Source of the DNA: Desulfuromusa sp.
GTDB lineage: Bacteria; Desulfobacterota; Desulfuromonadia; Desulfuromonadales; Geopsychrobacteraceae
DNA length: 11,754 nucleotides
Assembly: GCA_029934755.1 (NCBI GenBank)
Contig: JAOZLQ010000064.1
Span: 1-11,754, forward strand
Reading direction: 5' to 3'
The notes below the pieces were generated by a model. It did not search any database. It was not told the DNA's origin and saw nothing but the letters and a program-made list of their open reading frames with translations. Shown here piece by piece: positions 5,719-11,754 of the stretch; the first letter of the stretch is position 1, and each line of letters starts with the position of its first letter. The translations under genes were made by a program, and so were the position numbers.

Positions 5719-6645
5719 TTACTTTTCTGTTTTCGATCCAGCAACCCTCTCAGAGACAGCTTGCTCCGTATTTGGCAGTAATGGCACTCCAGTCATAACT
5801 TTAAATAAGCGAAAAATTCCCCAGAGGAAGGCAATTGGCAGAATTACAGTATTGAGCACAAATACTACTAGCAGATCGAGAAAGCTGTTGATCATTTGTG
5901 TACTATGTTGTTTTAGCCAGTTTTGAACCAGCTCAAAATCTATAGCTTGTTCGGCCTGCTTGAGGCGTGATGTGAATTGTTGCCACCAGCTTTCATCCGC
6001 CGAAGTATCTGGAACGGTTTCGGCATGCTGTAGTTCGGCATTCGTTTTGGCAATAGAACTGCTGGCGATGGTATAGCGGTCAGCGAGGAAATAGTCATAA
6101 GCAGTTTGGTTGAGGGTCGCGGTCAGCGGTACAGCAAATCGAACAACGATAGCGAGAAATATTAACTGTTTACCTAAAGAAGTAAGATCAATGCGCAGCC
6201 AGCGGCCGAGCCAGAGTCCTGCTAGCCACAGTAGCAGCGCAAGACTGCCGAGCAGTTCAATTCCGAGCCATGGACTGACTTCGATCAAGAAGCGTTGCAC
6301 ACCAAGGGACGTGAGAGCAACCAGCATCACCCAGGAGAAGCGCTCAACCATATCGTTGAGAGGATCGAGAACTTGTCCGAGAGCTAAGTTTAAACCCACT
6401 CCTGCAGGAGAAACGGCGACTTCAGATTCCTGAATGACTGAGATAACCCCATTTGTGACCCGAGCCAGTGCAAAACTGGCCAGAGCACGCGCCAGGGCTT
6501 TTTCGACTTGTTCAGTTGCTATTTGATCTATGCGCTGGACTAAATCATTATCAAAAATTGCTGTGCGTAACGACGGAAGAACGATCACCGTCAATAAAAT
6601 AATCATGATCAAGCTGGTTAGGATTTTACGACGGTCATTCAGCAT
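5719..6645 (-). CDS. Multi-TM membrane protein of unknown function
   Basis: I do not recognise this 308-residue protein. It starts with a basic MLNDRRK and a hydrophobic segment (about 8-27). A soluble, probably periplasmic helical stretch with an ALARALASFALARV repeat-like run follows. Two or three spans then lie around residues 103-150, another at about 162-180, a polar loop rich in Gln, Ser and Trp (about 190-250), and a final hydrophobic region at about 255-283. The C-terminal tail is polar. An N-terminal anchor, a large loop and a C-terminal hydrophobic hairpin would fit an envelope assembly or channel-like protein, but this is only shape-based. AGGA about eight bases upstream of the ATG supports the start. 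It lies 122 bases downstream of the EF-G gene on the same strand with no clear terminator between, so read-through cotranscription is possible. Confidence 0.85.
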   Translation of the reverse strand: MLNDRRKILTSLIMIILLTVIVLPSLRTAIFDNDLVQRIDQIATEQVEKALARALASFALARVTNGVISVIQESEVAVSPAGVGLNLALGQVLDPLNDMVERFSWVMLVALTSLGVQRFLIEVSPWLGIELLGSLALLLWLAGLWLGRWLRIDLTSLGKQLIFLAIVVRFAVPLTATLNQTAYDYFLADRYTIASSSIAKTNAELQHAETVPDTSADESWWQQFTSRLKQAEQAIDFELVQNWLKQHSTQMINSFLDLLVVFVLNTVILPIAFLWGIFRLFKVMTGVPLLPNTEQAVSERVAGSKTEK

Positions 6646-6767
6646 ACTGATGATCCTGGTTTTCTAGTTGTTGATTGGAATTGTTCATCAAGTAGGGTGT
6701 GAGGCATATCTATTTTGTAACCTGATACTGGGTTTGATATTTTCGGGGCTAAATCTACGCAGCATGA

Positions 6768-8834
6768 TTATAAAAGTCCAAATTTTTTCAGGGTTTCTGG
6801 CGGTGCTTGGTCAAAATGTGAGAATTCCATGGTGAAACTTCCTTGTCCTTTGGTGGCACTGCGCAGTTCGGTCATATAACCAAACATTTCCAGCAGGGGC
6901 ACGGTAGCGCGAATCAAATCCTGTCCCGGTCGTGATGTCATCCCTCCCACTTGACCCCGTTTTTGATTCAGGCTGCTCATAACTCGGCCGGTGTAATCTG
7001 ATGGAGAAACCAATTCGAGAAGCATAACAGGTTCCAAAAGGGTTGGTTGGCCTTTTCGTAGTGCTTGGGTGATGGCTTTATTTATTGCAGCTGTAATACC
7101 GAGATCAGTCGTATTGTTGCTGTTATAGGGAGCCTCAACTAAGCTGAGTTGTAGATCCGTTAGTGGATAGCCTGCAATTTGTCCAGATTGGCAAGCCAAT
7201 ATCAGTTTTTCTTTGATCAATGCGGCTAGCTCAGGTGGCCAATCTATAAGGAGTTGCTCTGGGATATCAATGGTGATACCGCTCTTTCGATCGGTTGGAT
7301 TGATTCTAATTTTGACTTCACCATGATGAATCTTTCCGTCAATTTCTCGCTCGAATATTTCATGCTGTTCGGTTGCACAATGGATGGTCTCTCGATAAAC
7401 AACCTGCGGTCGGCCGGTTTGAGTTTCAACTCCAAAGTCTGTTTTCAGCCGCTGAACCACAACTTCCAAGTGGAGTTCACCCATTCCAGTCAATAGTGTT
7501 TGACCGGTTTCAGGATCTTCTTTGACCAGGAAGGTGGGATCTTCCCATTGTAATTTTTCTAATGCCAGTGGGAGTTTATCTCGGTCATCAACAGTTTTCG
7601 GTTCAACTGCCAATGAAACGACCGGTTCTGGGTATTCAAGTCCTGCTAATTGTAATGGCAACTTGGGGTTGCTGATGGTGTCTCCGGTGAGAACGTTTTT
7701 TAGTCCGGTTGCCGTAACGATATCTCCAGCGATGGCCAGATTGATCCGCTCACGTTTATGGGCGTGCATTCTGAATAGCCGGGCAACTTTTTCAATTTCC
7801 AAAGTGCGACTATTATAAACTGAATCTCCCGGTTTGAGGCTACCGGAATAGATGCGCAGATAGCTTAGTTTTCGCCCTTTGTCGGCAAGGACTTTGAAAG
7901 CAAGAGCGCATAAGTCTGCGGTAGGATCAGTGGTAACCTCCCACGGTTCTTGTTTGTCAAGTCGGATTGCTGTTGCTGGTGGTGTGTCAAGAGGCGAGGG
8001 GAGCAAATCGCAGATCAAATCAAGGAGTGGCTGAATGCCTTTATTGCGGAGTGCTGATCCTAGTAGGACCGGGTATATTTGGCATTTGATAACGCCTTTG
8101 CGTAAGGCGGGGAGGATTCGTTCCGTCGCAATTGGGTTGCCATTCAGAAAATCATCAAGAATACTATCATCAAAGTCAGAGGCGGCCTCGATAATCAACT
8201 CCCGTTGTTGTTGAACGACTTCCCGCAGGTCATCAGGGATTTCTCCGCTAACCATGGTTTGCCCCTGGTCATCCCCAGTAAATAAAATAGTTTTTTCTGT
8301 AATGAGATCAACAACCCCATGAAAGTTTTCTTCGCTTCCCAAGGGGAGTTGCAACAGTAGTGGAGTTGCATCAAGTTTTTTAACAATCGATTCCACAACT
8401 TGTTGGTGATCAGAGCCAATTCGATCCATTTTGTTGATCAGACAAATGCGTGGTACCTGATAACGATTGGCTTGATGCCAGACTGATTCGCTCTGTGGCT
8501 GAACTCCTTCTACCGCACTGAAAATAGCAACGGCTCCATCCAAAGCACGTAAAGAGCGTTCAACTTCGATGGTAAAATCGATGTGACCCGGGGTGTCGAT
8601 CAGGTTGAAGATATAATCTTTCCAACGGCAGTTGGTGGCGGTTGCAGTGATGGTGATGCCACGTTCCTGTTCTTGCTCCATCCAGTCCATGACCGCCAGA
8701 CCGTCATGGACCTCACCCATTTTATGGATTTCTCCAGCATAGAATAAAATCCGTTCCGATACGGTGGTTTTCCCGGCATCAATATGGGAAATAATACCGA
8801 AATTACGCACTTGATGAAGGTTATGGTTTGCCAT
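6768..8834 (-). CDS. fusA: Elongation factor G paralogue, probably mtEFG2/spdEFG2 (recycling) type
   Basis: The 688-residue protein is a full-length EF-G with all GTPase motifs: SHIDAGKTT (16-24), RGITI (58-62), DTPGH (80-84), NKMDR (134-138) and GSAL in the G5 region. The G' insert and domains II-V are present. EF-G acts with GTP on the ribosome, in translocation or, with RRF, in subunit recycling. In the domain IV tip, classical EF-G has a His-Asp-Val-Asp-Ser-Ser loop before the LLEPIM motif. Here the equivalent reads VEAPYNSNNTTDLG, without the histidine. The following ITAAINKAITQALRKG helix recalls mtEFG2-type recycling factors. No rpsL, rpsG or tuf gene is adjacent, so this is not the str-operon copy. 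AAAGGA is positioned seven bases before the ATG. It is probably cotranscribed with the 602-residue gene, 18 bases upstream. EF-G identity is certain; the recycling subtype is inference. Confidence 0.95.
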   Translation of the reverse strand: MANHNLHQVRNFGIISHIDAGKTTVSERILFYAGEIHKMGEVHDGLAVMDWMEQEQERGITITATATNCRWKDYIFNLIDTPGHIDFTIEVERSLRALDGAVAIFSAVEGVQPQSESVWHQANRYQVPRICLINKMDRIGSDHQQVVESIVKKLDATPLLLQLPLGSEENFHGVVDLITEKTILFTGDDQGQTMVSGEIPDDLREVVQQQRELIIEAASDFDDSILDDFLNGNPIATERILPALRKGVIKCQIYPVLLGSALRNKGIQPLLDLICDLLPSPLDTPPATAIRLDKQEPWEVTTDPTADLCALAFKVLADKGRKLSYLRIYSGSLKPGDSVYNSRTLEIEKVARLFRMHAHKRERINLAIAGDIVTATGLKNVLTGDTISNPKLPLQLAGLEYPEPVVSLAVEPKTVDDRDKLPLALEKLQWEDPTFLVKEDPETGQTLLTGMGELHLEVVVQRLKTDFGVETQTGRPQVVYRETIHCATEQHEIFEREIDGKIHHGEVKIRINPTDRKSGITIDIPEQLLIDWPPELAALIKEKLILACQSGQIAGYPLTDLQLSLVEAPYNSNNTTDLGITAAINKAITQALRKGQPTLLEPVMLLELVSPSDYTGRVMSSLNQKRGQVGGMTSRPGQDLIRATVPLLEMFGYMTELRSATKGQGSFTMEFSHFDQAPPETLKKFGLL

Positions 8835-8852
8835 TAGATTGTCCTTTGAATA

Positions 8853-10661
8853 CTAAAATGCTCCAGATCTGAGTTGTTGCAGGTGTTCTGTTTCAAGTTG
8901 ATTCAGGGTGAAGTATTCACGTTCCAACTCCTCGATATAGAAATGATCGAGACCACTGTTAGCAAGGAAATCATTCCGTAACTCAAAGTCATTATTGGCA
9001 ATAATTTCTGGAAGGAGTTGTCGCAGATAAATCGCTTCTTTTTTGATATCGTGAATTACCGTCTGAAATAGTCCGGGATCAAGGGTTATGCTGATAATGC
9101 CACGCACCAGCAGCTCTTCATTTATTTCACGGCATAACTCGTCTTGTTCGGCTTTAGTATTGTAACGTGAATAGCGGCTACGGATGTGATCTTTGGCATG
9201 ATTAAGGACAATATTATGCAGCTTTTCTTTGCCATCGATCATTTTTAATTCAGCAGTTAATCTTTTTACTGTAGAAACACCCGCTGCGATTTCTTCTAGA
9301 CCTTTTTTGAGGCATATCAATTTTTGTCGTCCAAAACGTCCCAAATAATGATTCATTATGATGTCTTCAAAAAATAGCTTGTCAAACAACCCTTTGACCA
9401 ATTTACTGAATTCTTGACGGCTATCCAGCAAGCTGCGGAGAAGCTCATCTGTTGGACGATAACTTTCCATGAAGGCAATCTGACTGATATTGGTCGAGGT
9501 ACTATCATAACGGTCGAAAAAAGTAATGATGTAGGAAAAATCTTCCAATAATGACAGCGGAGCTCCTTCACGAATCTGTTCATCAAATAATTGCCCAGTT
9601 TCCAACAGGAGTTTTTCAAAACTATGATCATGATTGCGCCTGGCATGTTGTTTAGCAAACAACAGTTGAATCATATCCCTTCTGCCAATGCCTTTACGCA
9701 ACAGTAAATCATGCAGAATGTCTCTGGCAATGGCCGTGTATTCAGGTTCGTAAATGACACTACGAACTTCTGCTTTCAACTTTTCATCTAAGGTTGACAA
9801 CAGAACCGCCGGGATTTCATTGCGCAACGCCAGGGCTTTCAACCGGGTCAGCCGAGCATGCTGTTGGCGATTGATATCCCCTTGCTGATAACACTCGACC
9901 AACACTTTTTTGTAATCATCAATAATTCGGTAATTATCGCGATGCTGGTACATGACATCAATACGAACCCGCTCCCTCTGGTAGGGGACAAGCCCAAGAT
10001 TGTCAGCTAGATCCTGAAGAACCAGGTGAGTGTTTTGTGAGATTGAGCGATCTCGATAATAGAGGGTCTGGAATTCCTGCTGAAAATGCCGATGACTGAT
10101 ATCGGAGAGTCGAAGCAGATAAACGGTACAGGACTCGGGGAGCTGAGCGAGTAATAACTCTGCCAGATGAGAATCGTCCTGACGGTTGAGATTGGGGATG
10201 CGTTTAAGAGTTTTTCCCAGGTAGCGGAGAATCTGTTTCTGGCGTTGGCGATGAGTTGTCTCTGTTAGTCCATTGATAAAAAAGAAATAATTATTAATGG
10301 CATGACCTTTGAGAAAAATATCCTCATAGTTTTGCTCGGTATGGTTCTGCTCATTGATTTCCAGTTGCCCCGATTGGTTATATCCGGCCCCAAGGAGCAT
10401 CAATCGATTGAAGATCCCTTCTTTACTCAGGTCTGAAACTGGCTGATCCACACCAAACATATATTCGCAAAATGTTCCACCTGTTCCCGTCTGGCGCAAT
10501 CCGTTTGGGCTAAGGATGAGTTCGCTTCCTGGAGCAAAAAAACGCAGGTTCTGATCAACCATCTGGAAAAAATGGTGATGAGCGGTTCTGCAACCAGCAG
10601 CTGTTGCAAAATACTCAATTTTATCATTTATTTGACCGTGTAGACGTAATTCTGTGTTCAT
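8853..10661 (-). CDS. 602-residue cytosolic protein of unknown function
   Basis: I recognise no named domain. The protein has no signal peptide or membrane segment and is rich in charged residues, His, Arg and Leu, so it is probably a cytosolic, largely helical protein. The N-terminal 120 residues look like a separate unit with glycine-rich sequence (LRQTGTGGTFCEYMFGVDQP, about 56-75) and few predicted long helices. From about residue 150 onward long amphipathic helices dominate, including RQRQKQILRYLGKTLKRI, MYQHRDNYRIIDDYKKV and a C-terminal ELEREYFTLNQLETEHLQQL, with some coiled-coil character. No nucleotide-binding, protease or nuclease motif is evident. No Shine-Dalgarno is seen before the ATG, but the preceding hydrolase stop is only 17 bases upstream, so translational coupling is likely. 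Its place between a PhnP-like hydrolase and an EF-G suggests a role tied to translation or RNA, which is speculation. Confidence 0.88.
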   Translation of the reverse strand: MNTELRLHGQINDKIEYFATAAGCRTAHHHFFQMVDQNLRFFAPGSELILSPNGLRQTGTGGTFCEYMFGVDQPVSDLSKEGIFNRLMLLGAGYNQSGQLEINEQNHTEQNYEDIFLKGHAINNYFFFINGLTETTHRQRQKQILRYLGKTLKRIPNLNRQDDSHLAELLLAQLPESCTVYLLRLSDISHRHFQQEFQTLYYRDRSISQNTHLVLQDLADNLGLVPYQRERVRIDVMYQHRDNYRIIDDYKKVLVECYQQGDINRQQHARLTRLKALALRNEIPAVLLSTLDEKLKAEVRSVIYEPEYTAIARDILHDLLLRKGIGRRDMIQLLFAKQHARRNHDHSFEKLLLETGQLFDEQIREGAPLSLLEDFSYIITFFDRYDSTSTNISQIAFMESYRPTDELLRSLLDSRQEFSKLVKGLFDKLFFEDIIMNHYLGRFGRQKLICLKKGLEEIAAGVSTVKRLTAELKMIDGKEKLHNIVLNHAKDHIRSRYSRYNTKAEQDELCREINEELLVRGIISITLDPGLFQTVIHDIKKEAIYLRQLLPEIIANNDFELRNDFLANSGLDHFYIEELEREYFTLNQLETEHLQQLRSGAF

Positions 10662-10678
10662 AATATTTATTATTTCAT

Positions 10679-11485
10679 TTATTTAGAATCAAAATAAAGG
10701 GTGAACTGTTGACCATCATGAGCCAGGTTGATTCCTTTCGGGAGTTCCTGATCATGAACTGGATGATCAACTTCATGGCTGAGGTGAGTCAGCAGAGTTA
10801 GTTTCGCATTAATTTTTTGTGCCATATCAATTGCCTGTGGAATATTGAAGTGAGTATTATGTGGGGTAAAGCGTAGTCCATCAAGAATCAATAACTCCAA
10901 ATTTTCCAGAAGTGCCAGAGAACTTGGTGGAATAGCATTGCAGTCGGTCAGATAGGCAAACGGTCCACAACGATAACCAAAAGTCTCCATTCGCCCGTGT
11001 AGCATGGGAATGGGGGTTATCTCCAGGCCGAATAATTCAATGGGCTGATCAATAGGATGAAGTTCCAGTCGTGGGATATAGCTGTAAGGTACAGATTTAT
11101 CAAAAATATAACTGAAGCTTTTTCTGATTGTCGCCAGGGTTTGATTCGATCCGTAGAGTGGAATCGGGACTTTTGAGCGGAGGTTAAATCCGCGCAGGTC
11201 ATCGATTCCGTGTACGTGGTCGGCATGGCTATGGGTATAGAAAACGGCATTGATATGACGAATATCCTCGCGCAACGCCTGCTGACGCAGATCGGTTGAG
11301 GTATCAATCAAAATATTGTATTTTCCATAACTGAGCAGGGCACTGCAGCGCGTACGTTGGTTGCAAGGATGGTTTGAAAGACAGACCGCACATCGGCAGC
11401 CAATCACCGGGACACCGGTGCTGGTTCCAGAACCGAGAACGGTTATTTTTAGAGTGTTTGCCTGCATTATGAAATCATCCGGCAT
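10679..11485 (-). CDS. PhnP-like metallo-beta-lactamase-fold hydrolase
   Basis: The 268-residue protein has the metallo-beta-lactamase signature THSHADHVHGIDDLR, with metal ligands H85, H87, D89 and H90. Later candidate ligands lie in MLHGR, YLTDCN and LTHLSHEVDH. Near the N-terminus GSGTSTGVP is followed by C30-x-C32-x2-C35. This is the extra structural zinc triad known from E. coli PhnP, a cyclic phosphodiesterase. A hydrolytic phosphodiesterase, perhaps acting on cyclic nucleotides or RNA ends, is therefore likely. No phn genes lie nearby, so a phosphonate role is not supported. An alternative start at the ATG ending at base 11467 (MQANTLKITVLGSG) has a GGAT about nine bases upstream and gives a more usual N-terminus; the 11485 start has no visible ribosome site. 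The gene is first in the minus-strand operon. Confidence 0.92.
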   Translation of the reverse strand: MPDDFIMQANTLKITVLGSGTSTGVPVIGCRCAVCLSNHPCNQRTRCSALLSYGKYNILIDTSTDLRQQALREDIRHINAVFYTHSHADHVHGIDDLRGFNLRSKVPIPLYGSNQTLATIRKSFSYIFDKSVPYSYIPRLELHPIDQPIELFGLEITPIPMLHGRMETFGYRCGPFAYLTDCNAIPPSSLALLENLELLILDGLRFTPHNTHFNIPQAIDMAQKINAKLTLLTHLSHEVDHPVHDQELPKGINLAHDGQQFTLYFDSK

Positions 11486-11588
11486 GTAAAAACTGGCAAG
11501 TAATGGAGTAAACTACCATTTTAATTGAGTTGTAGACAACAATTGTTTGGATAATATGGCAAGCTGAAATCGTCTGGAAAAGGTCCCT
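11486..11588. promoter_or_regulatory. Divergent promoter region with nested palindromes
   Basis: This gap separates the minus-strand hydrolase operon from a small + strand gene and must hold promoters for both. Two overlapping symmetric sites are visible: GTTGT-AG-ACAAC (11529-11540) and the perfect AACAATTGTT (11538-11547). For the + strand, TTGTAG (11530-11535) and TAATAT (11552-11557) at 16-base spacing form a possible promoter, so a protein bound at the palindromes would block it. On the minus strand TAAAAT around 11518-11523 is a possible -10. Specific promoter calls are tentative. Confidence 0.4.
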
Positions 11589-11753
11589 ATGTCGGAAAAG
11601 AATCAATCTGAAATCAATAAGCTTTGCCAGCGCTGTATCCGGAAGTGTAAACAGCCCGACAGTATTATTATGCTCGATTGTCCCCGGTTTCAGCCTCGCC
11701 CGTTTAAATCAGAAGTATTGAAGTTTGAACAGATGGATTTGTTTGATGAGTAG
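11589..11753 (+). CDS. 54-residue four-cysteine small protein, probably metal-binding
   Basis: A complete short gene runs from ATG to TAG, ending one base before the window edge. The product begins MSEKNQSEINKLCQRCIRKC and carries C13-x2-C16-x3-C20 and C31 in a DCPRF context. Four closely placed cysteines suggest a small zinc or iron-sulfur site. AAAAGG six bases upstream of the ATG is a suitable ribosome site, and a promoter-like pair lies 30-60 bases further up. The protein is basic in the first half and acidic at the end (MDLFDE). I recall similar short Cys-rich proteins in related bacteria but cannot name a family. The gene is transcribed away from the hydrolase/EF-G operon. The cysteine pattern, start context and clean stop support a real gene over a chance frame. 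Confidence 0.72.
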   Translation: MSEKNQSEINKLCQRCIRKCKQPDSIIMLDCPRFQPRPFKSEVLKFEQMDLFDE

Positions 11754-11754
11754 G

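Noticed and set aside
7522..7818. Open frames on the + strand opposite the EF-G gene, and others opposite the membrane protein at 6110-6433
   Set aside because: They are antisense shadows of strongly conserved coding sequence, and their products are low-complexity serine/arginine-rich strings.
10679..11485. Phosphonate (C-P lyase) pathway role for the PhnP-like hydrolase
   Set aside because: The fold and cysteine triad match PhnP, but no phn genes are present and the partners are an EF-G and an unknown protein.
1..11754. Mobile element, CRISPR array or prophage
   Set aside because: I found no transposase, integrase, phage structural gene, regularly spaced repeats or terminal inverted repeats.

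Overview
The window looks like a chromosomal segment from an anaerobic, cytochrome-rich Gram-negative bacterium. The most likely group is Desulfuromonadia or a neighbouring former-deltaproteobacterial lineage. The clues are a cytochrome c3-like tetraheme protein next to a membrane polyferredoxin, a periplasmic Spy/CpxP-like protein (so an outer membrane), and an EF-G paralogue of the type found in spirochaetes, planctomycetes and deltaproteobacteria. The taxonomic call is inference. There are no insertion sequences, phage genes, CRISPR arrays or RNA genes that I can recognise.

Left part (1-5640, all + strand, fairly AT-rich). The window opens with the 3' end of a formylglycine-generating-enzyme (SUMF1) fold protein that lacks the catalytic cysteines in the part seen. 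After two hairpins and a possible operator comes a likely operon. It begins with a TetR regulator, whose stop overlaps the start of a membrane 4Fe-4S polyferredoxin (NapH/NosR-like) by 4 bp. A four-heme membrane-anchored or exported cytochrome c follows 58 nt later, then a DUF423 membrane protein. Together the ferredoxin and cytochrome suggest a TetR-controlled route that moves electrons across the cytoplasmic membrane. A second group follows behind a Fur-box-like palindrome: a 7-TM protein of unknown function, then a 4-TM protein (best start a TTG), a second TetR clearly paralogous to the first, and a Spy/CpxP-like periplasmic protein. The shared regulator family and all-envelope content suggest one envelope or redox stress locus, but its inducer is not visible.

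Right part (5719-11485, all - strand). A strong stem-loop separates the two converging blocks. On the minus strand, in transcription order, are a PhnP-like metallo-beta-lactamase-fold hydrolase, a 602-residue cytosolic protein that I do not recognise, and an EF-G paralogue, with gaps of only 17-18 nt. A multi-TM membrane protein follows after 122 nt. The EF-G has every GTPase motif, but its domain IV tip lacks the usual His-Asp-Val-Asp-Ser-Ser loop. It resembles the mtEFG2/spdEFG2 recycling-type factors more than the translocase.

Right edge. A palindrome-bearing intergenic region separates the minus-strand operon from a complete 54-codon gene (11589-11753, + strand) for a four-cysteine mini-protein that is easy to miss.

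No gene-free stretch exceeds about 150 bases. The points most worth a second look are the TetR/polyferredoxin/tetraheme module with its paired regulators, the atypical EF-G operon with its unknown 602-residue partner, the Fur-like operator, and the small Cys protein.
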